Assembly (NCBI RefSeq): GCF_041435215.1
Contig: NZ_CP108394.1
Span: 11,222,001-11,286,000 of the forward strand
DNA length: 64,000 nt
Origin: Streptomyces sp. NBC_01314
GTDB taxonomy: Bacteria; Actinomycetota; Actinomycetes; Streptomycetales; Streptomycetaceae
Direction: 5' to 3'
Made by a program: the position numbers and the translations under genes
Shown: one piece after another, positions 26,560-35,811 of the stretch
Position numbering within the stretch: position 1 is the stretch's first letter
Layout: each line of letters starts with the position of its first letter
The notes under the pieces: generated by a model
What the model saw: the letters and a program-made list of their open reading frames with translations, nothing else
What the model was told of the DNA's origin: nothing
Databases searched by the model: none

Positions 26560-27729
26560 TCACGACTGCCAGGCGGACACCACGGAGATGCCCTGGCTGA
26601 CGTTGAGCCGCGGGTCGCACAGGCTCTGGTAGGCGTCACCGACGAGGCCGGCCGCCCCCGCGTCGCTGACGCACTCCATGACCGCGTCCGGTGTCGTCTC
26701 CAGGTGCAGGCCGCCGGCGACGCCGCCGCCCGCGGTCACCGCGTGGTGGAAGGCGACGACCTCGCGCTCGGCCGCCTCCACGTAGCGGGTCTTGAACCCT
26801 CCCGGGGTGGTGACGGTGTTGCCGTGCAGCGGGTCGGTCAGCCAGATCACCGGGTGGCCCGCCCTGCGTACGGCCTCGACCAGCGGAGGCAGGGCGTCGG
26901 CCACCGCGTCGGCGCCCATGCGGGCGATGAGGGTGAGCCGTCCCGGCTCGCGCCGCGGGTCCAGACGCCGGCACAGATCCAGCAGTTCCTCCGGGGTGAT
27001 GCCCGGGCCGACCTTGCAGGCCACCGGGTTGACCACGCCGGTGAGCAGGGCGACATGCGCGCCCTCGGGCTGCCGGGTGCGCTCTCCGATCCACGGCCAG
27101 TGCGTCGAGGACAGCACCAGCCCGTCGGCCTCGTGCCGCAGCAGGGGGACCTCGTAGTCGAGCAGCAGCGCCTCATGGCTGGTCCAGACAGCGGGGTCGA
27201 TGAGGTCCGTGCCGCGGGCGCGGTGCCAGTTCAGGTGGTGCATGATCTCGTCGGCCGCCATGTACCCGGTCAGCAGCCGCAACGGGTCGGGGCGGCGTCC
27301 CTCGGGGGTGGGCTCGGGGTTGTTGACCATGTGACCGCGGTAGACGGGCAGTTCGACGCCGCCGATCAGCTCGGTCGGCTTCGAGCGCGGCTTGCCGAAC
27401 TGTCCCGCGATGCGGCCCACCCGGATCACGGGCTTGCCGGTGACCAGCCGCAGCGCCCCGGCCAGCAGGTCGAGCACGGCCGCCTTGCGCGCGACATGCT
27501 CGGCGGTGCATTCGTCGGGGTCCTCGGCGCAGTCCCCGGCCTGCACCACCAGGGCCTCGCCGGCCGCCACCCGGGCCAGATGGCCGCGCAGGGCACGGAC
27601 GTCGTCCGCGCGTACCAGCGCGGGCCGGCTCGCCAGATCCGAGCGGACCCGGCTCACCTGCGCCGGGTCGTCCCAGACCGGCTGCTGAGGGGCGATCTTC
27701 CATTCGAGGTCGAGCAGGGGAAAGTCCAC
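26560..27729 (-). CDS. phzC: Class II DAHP synthase (PhzC-type)
   Basis: 389 residues of the plant-type (class II) DAHP synthase family. Visible are [31 protein letters not shown] and [13 protein letters not shown], with the C-terminal part containing LTDPLHGNT and GGLHLE. It condenses phosphoenolpyruvate and erythrose 4-phosphate, feeding the shikimate pathway. The GTG at 27729 has GGAG about 7 bases upstream. It is shorter than primary actinobacterial enzymes and, like PhzC, probably less feedback-inhibited (inference). It is the first gene of the aromatic-precursor operon, directly after an intrinsic terminator. Confidence 0.92.
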   Translation of the reverse strand: MDFPLLDLEWKIAPQQPVWDDPAQVSRVRSDLASRPALVRADDVRALRGHLARVAAGEALVVQAGDCAEDPDECTAEHVARKAAVLDLLAGALRLVTGKPVIRVGRIAGQFGKPRSKPTELIGGVELPVYRGHMVNNPEPTPEGRRPDPLRLLTGYMAADEIMHHLNWHRARGTDLIDPAVWTSHEALLLDYEVPLLRHEADGLVLSSTHWPWIGERTRQPEGAHVALLTGVVNPVACKVGPGITPEELLDLCRRLDPRREPGRLTLIARMGADAVADALPPLVEAVRRAGHPVIWLTDPLHGNTVTTPGGFKTRYVEAAEREVVAFHHAVTAGGGVAGGLHLETTPDAVMECVSDAGAAGLVGDAYQSLCDPRLNVSQGISVVSAWQS

Positions 27730-27762
27730 GGATGTCTCCAGACAAGGAATACGGACGGTGGG

Positions 27763-27788
27763 AAAAAAAACGCGGCATGGCTGCCGCG
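27763..27788 (-). terminator. Rho-independent terminator (minus strand)
   Basis: On the minus strand CGCGGCA-GCCA-TGCCGCG is followed by eight thymidines, a textbook intrinsic terminator and unusual in such GC-rich DNA. It ends the esterase transcript and separates it from the DAHP synthase operon, which must have its own promoter in 27730-27847. Confidence 0.85.
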
Positions 27789-27847
27789 GCGTACGGAATC
27801 GGGGAGAAGGCCCAAGGGCCCGGCCAGGACGGCACGGACGGGCCGGG

Positions 27848-29488
27848 TCAGAGACCGGGCGTCCAGCCCACCGCGTCCCAGAACCCGAGCTGGGCGAGCT
27901 TGGGGGTGTGCCTGACCTCGGCGATGCCAGGGCCGCCCAGGACCAGGGTGCTGGGCGCGTCGGGAGTGAACGGCGGCCAGCCGGGAGTGTTCGGGGTGCT
28001 GGGCACAGAGGTACGGGCGAAGGCCGCCACGGCGTCCATGAAAATGTCGGACAGCAGCCTCTCCACGGGGCCCGCACCGAGAACGGGCGCGAACTGCGGG
28101 AGTCGGTGGGTGCCGAACATGAACGGTGAGGTCGCCTCGTGCGGGGTGCCGAAGTGCGGCGCCAGCGCCGGATGCGCGAACTCCATGGCGTACAGCGGGC
28201 CGGCACCCGCACGGGCATGGCGCTCGGCGAACCGGACGATCTGGTGCCTGAACAGCGCGTCACCCCAGATCTCCGTCCACAGCGACAGCGGATCGCCGGG
28301 CAGCGCGGCGTCCCGCGCGGCATCCCGGTAGGCGAGGATGCACGCGTCGGCGAGATCGTCGCCCGCCTCCGGCCGCACCAGCCGCACCACATCGCGCACC
28401 GCCCCTCGCAGAGCGGCGGCGTCCCGCGGCGCGGGCAGGGGCTGCGGGGAGGCGGGCCCGGTGTAGAAGGAGCCCTCGGTGCTGGTGTGGATCGACAGCA
28501 CGGGCACGCCGGGAGCCGGCAGCGCGTGGTCGGGCCCGGGCATGGTGCGACCGTCGACGACCGGCCCCCTGTACCAGCGTCCGCTGGCGACGATCCGGTC
28601 CTCGGGAGGCGGCGCGAAGATCTCCTCCCAGGCCGCGGCGAGCGCGGCGGCCGGCACCTCGCGCAGGCCGGCGACGGTGGTGCCCAGCCGGCGGGCGACG
28701 GCCCGGTAGGCGCTGCGGGAGTCCTCGGGTGTGAGCGAGGTCGCCGGCGGCGTGACATGGCTGGGACTGATCGACACGATGCGCCGGATCAGGCCGCGCA
28801 GGCCGGGCAGCAGGGCGAGCTGCCAGGCGCTGGCACCGCCCGCGGAGGTACCGCACACGGTGATGTTGTCCGGGTCCCCGCCGAAGGCGGCCGCGTTGGC
28901 GCGCACCCAGCGCAGCAGCGCCTGCTGGTCCTGCAGGCCCCAGTTGGCGAAGTCACCGCTCAGCGGATCGGTGAGGTCCTCGTGCAGGCCGAACCCCAGG
29001 ACGCCGAGCCGGTAGTTGAAGGTGACCACGACCATGTCCGCGCGGGCGGCCAGCCGGGCCCCGTCGTAGGCGGGCATGCTGCCCGCACCGGCCTGCCAGC
29101 CGCCGCCGTGGATGTACACCATCACGGGCCTGCTGCCGCCGGTGTTGGGCGTCCACACGTTGGCGTACAGCGAGTCCTCACTGTGGGGCGGCACCGGCCG
29201 GCTGGGTATGCGGCTCTGGAAGGAGACGTCGGCGAAGCGCACGGCCTCGCGCACTTCGCGCCAGGGCACGGGCGGTCGGGGGGAGGCGAAGCGCAGTTCG
29301 CCCAGCGGCGGCCTGGCGTAGGGGATGCCGCGGAAGGCGGCGATCCGGCCGGCGCGTTCACCGGCCACCGGCCCGGCCGACGTGCGCACGACGACCCGGG
29401 AGCCGGTCGCGGCGCGGGCCGGGGGGCCGTCGGCGGTGACGGCGTGCGCCTTTCTCCGCCCGTCGGCGGCCTGCGGCTGGACGGTCAT
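27848..29488 (-). CDS. Type-B carboxylesterase
   Basis: A 546-residue carboxylesterase of the acetylcholinesterase/type-B family. Seen are the oxyanion loop IHGGGWQAG, the nucleophile elbow CGTSAGG (Thr replaces the usual Glu of GESAGG), STEGSFY for the acidic residue, and a histidine near [14 protein letters not shown] precedes the ATG. No clear signal peptide. It may cleave or transfer an ester of the cluster product; in this context it could remove a protecting acyl group put on by the KAS III or NAT enzyme, which is inference. Confidence 0.88.
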   Translation of the reverse strand: MTVQPQAADGRRKAHAVTADGPPARAATGSRVVVRTSAGPVAGERAGRIAAFRGIPYARPPLGELRFASPRPPVPWREVREAVRFADVSFQSRIPSRPVPPHSEDSLYANVWTPNTGGSRPVMVYIHGGGWQAGAGSMPAYDGARLAARADMVVVTFNYRLGVLGFGLHEDLTDPLSGDFANWGLQDQQALLRWVRANAAAFGGDPDNITVCGTSAGGASAWQLALLPGLRGLIRRIVSISPSHVTPPATSLTPEDSRSAYRAVARRLGTTVAGLREVPAAALAAAWEEIFAPPPEDRIVASGRWYRGPVVDGRTMPGPDHALPAPGVPVLSIHTSTEGSFYTGPASPQPLPAPRDAAALRGAVRDVVRLVRPEAGDDLADACILAYRDAARDAALPGDPLSLWTEIWGDALFRHQIVRFAERHARAGAGPLYAMEFAHPALAPHFGTPHEATSPFMFGTHRLPQFAPVLGAGPVERLLSDIFMDAVAAFARTSVPSTPNTPGWPPFTPDAPSTLVLGGPGIAEVRHTPKLAQLGFWDAVGWTPGL

Positions 29489-29592
29489 GTGAACTCCTCG
29501 GCACGGGGACGGGCTGTCCGCAGATCGTGTGCCGGGGGTTCAGAACTCGCCAAAGGACGTTCGGACAATCCGTCAGCTGCCCTGCGCAGTCC

Positions 29593-29627
29593 GTCAGCTC
29601 GGTGGGCCGGGTGGCCGCCGAGCTGAC
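29593..29627. terminator. Hairpin between the IS701-like gene and the esterase gene
   Basis: GTCAGCTCGG (29593-29602) pairs with CCGAGCTGAC (29618-29627). It is positioned downstream of the minus-strand gene ending at 29740. Confidence 0.6.
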
Positions 29628-29739
29628 ACAGGGGGCGGGCGGACGGCTGACAGACCAGGTCCTCGTCCGTACACTGCGCCGTTCTCCATGCTCACGCACA
29701 GGCCCGCGTGCATGGCCGCGCGCATGCCTGTGCGCATGG

Positions 29740-30975
29740 CTACGCGGATGCCTGCGTCACCTCCGCGGCCTCGGTCACCGGCTCGGCCGTGCCGGACAGC
29801 ACCGCGACGGCGTGGGCGGCCGAGGCGAGGGTGGCGTGCCGGTGCCAGCCGCTGAAGGAACGGCCGGAATAGTCTCTTATGCCCACCCGTTCGGCGATCT
29901 GGGCGAAGTCCTGGTTCACCCGCTGGGGCAGCTTGCTCAGCCGCAGCAGCTGGGAGGGGTGCAGGTCGGTGATGTTGGTCAGCCACAGTTCGGCCGGCCA
30001 GCGCCCGCCGTTGTCGCCGACGCCGAACAGCACCAGGTCACGGCACCAGGACGGGCGGCGGGCGGTGCGGCGCGGAAGCCGCACACGGACCGTCGCGGTC
30101 AGGCCCGCGTGCACGGTGCGACCGCCCGGGCCGGGCCGGCGCTGGATGACCGGCTGGCGCAGCGGCCGGGCCATCAGCATGAGCTGATGCGCCGTCATCT
30201 CCGCGTCGGCGGCGGCACGGGGCAGTCCCGCGTCGGCGGCGGCCAGCCGCAGGTTGGCACTGACCCGTAACAGCATCGGCGCACCCGCGCTCTGCAGCCC
30301 GCGCACCGTGCCCGCCACGTCGGACTGGCGGGCGTCCATCAGCGCGGGGCGCACCGGCAGGCCCCAGTCCCGGGTGATGCCGAGGTAGGCCTCCACACAG
30401 CACTGGTCCATCGACTCGGGCAGCACCGTCTCCGGGATCGCCGCCTGCCGGCGCCGGGTCTTGTCGTCCAGCCAGGTGTCGGGCAGGTGCAGGCGCCAGT
30501 TGATCGGGCTGCTGTGCTCCTCGGAGACCGCCCACACCCCCACGGCCTGCTGGGCGTTCATGATCTGGCCGCGGTGCGGGCAGAAGCGCCGGTCCACCCC
30601 CACCGAACTGTCGCCGGCCTTGGGTATCACCATCGGCTGCAGCAGATAGGCGCGGGCGGGGGAGACCTCCTCCAGATGCCGGGCCAGGGCACGGCGGACC
30701 GGGCCCCAGTCCCAGGTGGAGCCGCTGATGAAGTGGTGCAGGCTCTGCTCGGCCGCCTCCCCGCCGAACAGCGAGGAGATGTTCCGGATCGACTTGCGTC
30801 CCTCGACACCGAGCAGGCCCTGCACGTACTCCATGCCCCTGCGCCGCTGGTCGCTGCGCGGCAGGGACCCGAAGAGCACCGTGCTCAGCTCCCGCAGCAC
30901 GCTGTCCCGGGTCGCTTCCCGCACCGGGTAGGACAGCTCCCCGTCCGTGGTGCTCCTGTGCAGCCTGGTCTGCAT
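29740..30975 (-). CDS. IS701-transposase-like protein 1, probably domesticated
   Basis: 411 residues. The N-terminus (RRGMEYVQGLL ... RKSIRNIS) and the central DSSVGVDRRFC / INWRLHLPDTWLDD blocks match IS701-family transposases. The DDTG segment that normally precedes the FPK(K)G motif is replaced (QPMVIPKAG), so the first catalytic aspartate pair is missing. A later Asp in LMDARQSD remains. No terminal inverted repeats are obvious around it. A paralogue with the same loss sits at 38305-39669. Codon 236 is TTA (30268-30270), suggesting bldA-dependent translation. It is probably a DNA-binding protein retained for regulation or cluster maintenance, not an active transposase. Confidence 0.8.
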   Translation of the reverse strand: MQTRLHRSTTDGELSYPVREATRDSVLRELSTVLFGSLPRSDQRRRGMEYVQGLLGVEGRKSIRNISSLFGGEAAEQSLHHFISGSTWDWGPVRRALARHLEEVSPARAYLLQPMVIPKAGDSSVGVDRRFCPHRGQIMNAQQAVGVWAVSEEHSSPINWRLHLPDTWLDDKTRRRQAAIPETVLPESMDQCCVEAYLGITRDWGLPVRPALMDARQSDVAGTVRGLQSAGAPMLLRVSANLRLAAADAGLPRAAADAEMTAHQLMLMARPLRQPVIQRRPGPGGRTVHAGLTATVRVRLPRRTARRPSWCRDLVLFGVGDNGGRWPAELWLTNITDLHPSQLLRLSKLPQRVNQDFAQIAERVGIRDYSGRSFSGWHRHATLASAAHAVAVLSGTAEPVTEAAEVTQASA

Positions 30976-31698
30976 CCCATCCCACCTCGCCACTCGGTCG
31001 ACCGGGCCCCGTTGGTCCGGCCGCGACCCGCGTCTGTGCGGTTGCGCCTGCGGCAGCCGTACTCGTGTGGTCCCGACTGCCTGCTGAGGCAGCCTGTGAT
31101 CAGGCGTCCAAGGGGGGACCAAGGCCGGGGAAACGCGCAGGCCGAAGACGTTTCGACGGGCTCTGCGAGGACCCGGCCGCGGGCGGGCAGGACGCGGGGA
31201 ACGGCACGGGGCGGGCAGTGACCGCCCGGCCGGACGGTGCGGGGGAGGTGCGGGGGAACAGGGCCACAGCGAGGCCGGGCGGACCGGGCGGGCCGGGCAC
31301 AGGGAGCACCGGCAGGGCCCCGCGAGCGGTACGCGCCCGCCGTGCCGCCCGTGCCGCCGGACCGCCGTGCCGCCCGTGCCGCCGGACCGCCGTGCCGCCG
31401 CCGGACCGCCCGCCCGCCGGCGGGCCGGCTGCCCGGCCGAGGATCCGGCCGCCCGTCTCCGCCCCGCCCCGGCATCCCTGCGCAGGCCGTCGCGCCGCCC
31501 GGGCATCGTCCGTCCCGGCTGTCCTGGCCGTCCCGACCATCCCGTCCGTCCCGGCTGTCCGGGGGGACGGTGCTCTCCCCGTGACCGTCCCCGTGACCGG
31601 TCCCCGTGACCGCGGGCGGGGCCCCGGGAAACGAGGGCCGGCGCTGTGCGGCGCCGCCGGGAGCCCGCCGGGCACAGCCGGTTCCTCCCTCGCCCCGG
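30976..31698. repeat. Low-complexity noncoding region with 25-bp tandem repeat
   Basis: No gene with a ribosome site is seen. At 31339-31407 a 25-bp unit beginning GCCGTGCCGCCCGTGCCG occurs twice perfectly and a third time shortened. Around 31577-31612 CCCCGTGACCG recurs about three times. The promoter of the IS701-like gene should lie near 31000-31100. Confidence 0.6.
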
Positions 31699-31917
31699 TT
31701 ACGCGGCCGGCCGGGGAGCACCGCAGTGGCAGCAGGATTCGCGGTGCCGTCCGGGGGGCTCCTCGCCCGGCTGCCGGGGCGACGGCGAGGAGCGCCCCGG
31801 CGGGGACGGATCGCCGCACCGGATGCGCCGGCCGGGTTCTGCCGGGGTGAGCTCGACCTCCAGCCCCGCGGGCACCATCAGCCAGCGGGGCGGGAGAACC
31901 TCGTCCTCGAAACGCAT
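31699..31917 (-). CDS. Small hypothetical protein (72 aa)
   Basis: A short frame starting MRFEDEVLPPRWLMVPAG with an excellent AGGAGG five bases upstream of the ATG. The second half is rich in proline and arginine and ends with a cysteine cluster (ESCCHCG). It lies downstream of the SARP gene in the same direction but beyond a terminator hairpin, so it may be separately transcribed. A hairpin at 31935-31954 sits just upstream of the start. No family recognised. The Cys-rich tail could bind metal; nothing supports a more specific role. Confidence 0.5.
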   Translation of the reverse strand: MRFEDEVLPPRWLMVPAGLEVELTPAEPGRRIRCGDPSPPGRSSPSPRQPGEEPPGRHRESCCHCGAPRPAA

Positions 31918-31959
31918 ACCGCCTCCTCACTCGGGTCCCGCCGTGAGGCGGGACCACGC

Positions 31960-31989
31960 CCGTGACGGCCTGTCAGGTGGCCGTCACGG
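31960..31989. terminator. Hairpin terminator after SARP gene
   Basis: CCGTGACGGCC pairs perfectly with GGCCGTCACGG around TGTCAGGT, 86 bp beyond the SARP stop on the minus strand. Confidence 0.8.
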
Positions 31990-32074
31990 CCAGCGTCCGC
32001 CCGGCCGATCCAGGCCGGGTGAAGCCGTGTCCAAGGTGCTGGCCGGCGCGGGCCGGGCCCGGAACCGGAATTCG

Positions 32075-34066
32075 TCAGCCTGCCGCGGTCAGCACCCCGG
32101 AGACGGAACGGCTGCCGAGGCCGCCGCGGTCGCCGCCGGGCAGAACGCGCAGTTCGGCGTTGTCGAAGGACGGCAGGGACAGCCGGATCAGATCCGGCAC
32201 CCGGAACATGAGAGCCGGGGAACCGGACTGGTCCGCCCTGACCACCACGTGATGGTCGAGCAGCTGGCCCACCAGGGAGTCGCCGTCCCAGGAACTGCCG
32301 CCCAGGAGCCGGCGGGCCCGTGTCATGTCGAAGGGAGCCGCTCCGGCGCCCGCCAGCAGTGTGAGCGCCCGGCGCAGGGCGCCGGGCAGCCGGGCGATCG
32401 CTCCGGCCGCCCGGGCCAGCACGTCGCAGGCCTCGTCGTGCAGTTCCGCCGCCAGGCGGCCCTCGTCCCTCAGCCCGAGGGCGAGGTCGTCGAGCGTCCA
32501 CATCGGGCGCGCCGCGAACTTCTCACCCACGGCACGCAGGGAGAGCGGGAAGTTGCCCATCAGGCGCGTGACGTCCCCGAGGACGTCACCGGCGCTGACG
32601 CGCTCCGCCCCGGCCACCCGGGTGAAGAACGCGGCGGCGTCGTCGGCCGACAGCGCCCCCAGGGCCATCGCCCGGGCGCCGGGCAGACCGGGCAGGCGGA
32701 CCCGGGAGGTCACCAGTGCCAGGCTGCGGCCGTCCGCCGGCAGCAGCGGGAGCACCTGGTCGGTGCCGGCCGCGTCGTCCAGCAGGACCAGCAGCGACCG
32801 GCCGGCACTGAAGGACCGGAACATGCCCGCCAGGTCGTCGGCGTTCTTGGGCAGCGTGGCCGGATCCATGCCGCAGTCCCGCAGCAGGGTGTGCAGGACG
32901 TCGTCCGCCCGTCTGGGGCGGTCCGCGCCGTCGTGCAGCCGGGCGTGGAGCGCGCCGTCGGGGAACCGGTCGGCCATACGGTGCGCGGCGTGCACGGCCA
33001 GGGCGCTCTTGCCCACACCGGCCGCTCCCAGGACCACCACCACCCGGGGTCCTGCGGACCACACGGCGCGGGCCGTGTCCCCCGCGTCCGCGTCCGTGTC
33101 CGCGCCGGTGAGGCAGGAGAGCTGCGTCAGTTCCGCGACGCGTCCGGTGAAGTCCGGGGTGTCCAGCGGCAGCCGGCCGCCGACCGGCACCGCCACAGGG
33201 ACCGGCGCCGGCGCGGCGGCACCGGCGGGGGAGGGGGCACCGGCCGGTGCCGTGCCCGCCACGACGACGGCGGCCGGCTGCGGCAGCGCTTCGTTGAGAA
33301 CGTCCTGCTGCAGTCTCTGCAGCCGCTCGGACGGCTCGATGCCGAGTTCGTCGACGAGCCGGCGGCGCAGCCGGGTGAACGCGTCCAGTGCCGTGGCGCG
33401 CTGCCCGGAGCGGTGCGCGGCGAGCATGAGCTGGGCGGCGAACTCCTCGTGGAAGGGATGGTCCGCGGTGAGCTGGTGCAGTTCCCCCACCAGCGCGCGG
33501 TGGCGGCCCAGTTGCAGGTCGGCCGTGATGCGCAGCTCCAGCGCGCCGAGCCGTGAGTCGGCGATCTGCGCGATCTGCGCCGCCAGGAGCGGTCCGGCGT
33601 CCAGTCCGGCGAACGGTTCGCCCCGCCACAGCCCGAGCGCCTGGCGCAGCAGGTGCGCCGAGGCACGGGGATCACCCTCGCTCAGCGCGGTGCGCGCGCG
33701 CACGACCCCGTGCTCGAACTCCCACAGGTCCAGCTCCCCCGGCCGCAGGTCGATGCGGTAGCCGCCGGGACCGGTGCGCACCCGGTCGCCGGCATCCCCG
33801 GGGCACTTGAGGGCCTTGCGTATCTGGTACACGTACGTCTGGACGGTCTTGCGGGCCAGGCGGGGCGGGTCGAACTCCCACAGTTCCCCGATCAGGGCCG
33901 AGGTCGACACCAGACGGTTGGCGCTCAGCAGCAGCACGGCCAGCGCGCGCCGGGCCATGGGCGCGGTGGGTGTGCGGTCCTCGCCCTGGGCGCGGACCTC
34001 CAGCGGGCCGAGCACCCGTGTGCGCAGCGCACCGCCGCCGGTGCCGGCCGGTACGGAGTCGTTCAT
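32075..34066 (-). CDS. AfsR/SARP-family pathway activator with NB-ARC domain
   Basis: A 663-residue regulator. OmpR-like winged helix (about residues 15-110, with TVQTYVYQIRKAL), bacterial transcriptional activation domain (about 115-260), then an NTPase domain with Walker A GAAGVGKSALA and LLVLLDDA as Walker B. The C-terminal TPR region of AfsR is absent. SARPs bind heptamer direct repeats near -35 and activate antibiotic genes. The ATG overlaps the upstream ligase stop (ATGA), so it is the third gene of an AraC-ligase-SARP operon. That operon starts at an ARE-like operator and its first gene has a TTA codon, so SARP supply is probably under both controls. Confidence 0.92.
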   Translation of the reverse strand: MNDSVPAGTGGGALRTRVLGPLEVRAQGEDRTPTAPMARRALAVLLLSANRLVSTSALIGELWEFDPPRLARKTVQTYVYQIRKALKCPGDAGDRVRTGPGGYRIDLRPGELDLWEFEHGVVRARTALSEGDPRASAHLLRQALGLWRGEPFAGLDAGPLLAAQIAQIADSRLGALELRITADLQLGRHRALVGELHQLTADHPFHEEFAAQLMLAAHRSGQRATALDAFTRLRRRLVDELGIEPSERLQRLQQDVLNEALPQPAAVVVAGTAPAGAPSPAGAAAPAPVPVAVPVGGRLPLDTPDFTGRVAELTQLSCLTGADTDADAGDTARAVWSAGPRVVVVLGAAGVGKSALAVHAAHRMADRFPDGALHARLHDGADRPRRADDVLHTLLRDCGMDPATLPKNADDLAGMFRSFSAGRSLLVLLDDAAGTDQVLPLLPADGRSLALVTSRVRLPGLPGARAMALGALSADDAAAFFTRVAGAERVSAGDVLGDVTRLMGNFPLSLRAVGEKFAARPMWTLDDLALGLRDEGRLAAELHDEACDVLARAAGAIARLPGALRRALTLLAGAGAAPFDMTRARRLLGGSSWDGDSLVGQLLDHHVVVRADQSGSPALMFRVPDLIRLSLPSFDNAELRVLPGGDRGGLGSRSVSGVLTAAG

Positions 34067-35811
34067 GGCGTCCTCTTCCTGGCGGGCTGCGCCGGGCGGG
34101 CCTCATGAGGGCCGGCCGGGGTGCGCGGATCGAAGTGGTTCCTGTCCGGCCGCGGCCCGGGTGCGCCGCCGGGGCCCGCGTCGCGTGTCTCGTACCAGTG
34201 CCGCATGCGGGAGCGGCGGAGCTTTCCGATACCGGTCCTGGGGACGTCCTGGGCGCGCACCGGCACGACCTGGTCGATGTGCAGGCCGAGGCGGTCGGTG
34301 ACCTGCGCGCGGATCAGGGCCGCGGCCCTGGTCCGCGGGGTGCCGGGCCGCGGGTGGTAGAAGACGGCGAGTTCCTCCTTCTCGGGGCCGGTGACCGGGC
34401 AGGCCACCGTGTGGGTGGGTGCGACGAAGTCCAGTTCCTCCACCGCGGCCTCGATCTCGTGGCTGTGGCAGCGCACACCGGCGCGCTCGATGAGGTCGTC
34501 GGCCCGGCCGGTGACGGTGAGGACGCCGTCCTCGACGAAGGCCAGGTCCCCGGTGCGGAACCAGCCGTCGGCGGTGAAGGCGCGGCGCGTGTGGTCGAGG
34601 TCGTCGAGGTAGCCGCGGGTGACCGAGGCCCCGTGGACCTGGAGGTGGCCCAAGGTGCCCGCCGGGACGGGCTCGTCCCGCTCGTCGACGCAGCGCACCG
34701 CGGTGCCGGGCTGGGGCCGGCCGGCCGGGACGTACCGTGTGTGGCCGCCGTCCAGGTCGGACAGCCGGCAGTCGACGACGCCCGACGCCGTCTCGGACAT
34801 GCCCCAGCCGGGGAACATCGCGTCCGGCGGCAGGCGGAAGGGGGCGAGCAGCTCCATGAAACGCCGCACCACCGGGGCGTGCACGGCCTGTCCGCCGTTC
34901 ATGATGCGGCGCAGCCCGCTCAGGTCCCAGTCCTGGCCGGGCAGCCGGTGCGCCTGGTCGTTGACGAGGGACAGGGCGAAGTTGGGGGCCCAGGTGGTGC
35001 AGGCCCGGTGACGGCCGGCGAGGGTGAGCCAGCGCAGCGGGTCGGCGAGGACAAGTTCCGGGCGGGCGTGCACCTGGTGCGCCCCGAGGAACACGTCGCG
35101 CAGATGGAACAGCAGCAGCCCGCCGGCGTGGTCGAGCGGCATCCAGTTGAGGGTGCGGGTCGTGGCGCCGAGGCCGCCCGCGCGGGCCGTCGCGGCGCTG
35201 CGGCTGAGGATGTTGTGGTGGGTGAGCATCACGGCCTTGGGCGTGCTGGTGGAGCCCGAGGTGAGCAGCAGGACGGCGAGGTCGTCCGGGCGGGAGGGGT
35301 GGCGGCGGTGCTCGGGGTGCTCGGCGCGCAACTGGTGCGGGTGGCCCAGCCAGGAGGTGGCCCAGCCGGGGTGGGTGCGGGTGCGCGCGGCGAGGGGCTG
35401 GTCCGGCCCGGTGACGGTGTAGGGCCTGCCGTAGCGGTGCCAGACCGCGTCCAGCAGGCCGGGGGCGGCGGCCCGGGCCGCGGGTGTGGCGCCGGTGCCG
35501 ACGGGCAGGGGGACGAAGCCGCCCAGCACGCAGGCCCAGAAGGTGGCCAGCAGGTCCGGCTGGTGGGCGACGTGCACGATGACCCGGTCCCCGGGTCTCA
35601 CTCCCGCCGCCCGCATCCCGGCCGTCAGCCGGCCTGCCTCCCGCAGCAGCCGTCCGTAGCTCCAGCGTGTTTCGCCGCCGTCGGTGCCGATGAAGCACAG
35701 GCCCCGGGCGCCGGAGGCGGCCGCGGCCCGCAGGAGCGCCGTGCCGAGCGTGGCGCACTTCGGGCGGGGGGCGGGTCCGCCGTCCAGCAGTGAGATCGCG
35801 CGGGAGGTCAT
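34063..35811 (-). CDS. Acyl/aryl-AMP ligase (ANL superfamily)
   Basis: 582 residues with P-loop LLTSGSTSTPKAVMLTH, GWGMSET, WFRTGDLAF and the catalytic lysine in PRTGIGKLRRSRM, all intact. It resembles fatty-acyl-AMP ligases and long-chain acyl-CoA synthetases, the group in which CreM diazotase is also found. It is clearly distinct from the ligase at 12050-13720. It overlaps both neighbours by ATGA (AraC upstream, SARP downstream). Possible roles are activation of an aryl or fatty acid, or nitrite-dependent diazotisation; sequence alone cannot separate these. Confidence 0.85.
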   Translation of the reverse strand: MTSRAISLLDGGPAPRPKCATLGTALLRAAAASGARGLCFIGTDGGETRWSYGRLLREAGRLTAGMRAAGVRPGDRVIVHVAHQPDLLATFWACVLGGFVPLPVGTGATPAARAAAPGLLDAVWHRYGRPYTVTGPDQPLAARTRTHPGWATSWLGHPHQLRAEHPEHRRHPSRPDDLAVLLLTSGSTSTPKAVMLTHHNILSRSAATARAGGLGATTRTLNWMPLDHAGGLLLFHLRDVFLGAHQVHARPELVLADPLRWLTLAGRHRACTTWAPNFALSLVNDQAHRLPGQDWDLSGLRRIMNGGQAVHAPVVRRFMELLAPFRLPPDAMFPGWGMSETASGVVDCRLSDLDGGHTRYVPAGRPQPGTAVRCVDERDEPVPAGTLGHLQVHGASVTRGYLDDLDHTRRAFTADGWFRTGDLAFVEDGVLTVTGRADDLIERAGVRCHSHEIEAAVEELDFVAPTHTVACPVTGPEKEELAVFYHPRPGTPRTRAAALIRAQVTDRLGLHIDQVVPVRAQDVPRTGIGKLRRSRMRHWYETRDAGPGGAPGPRPDRNHFDPRTPAGPHEARPAQPARKRTP

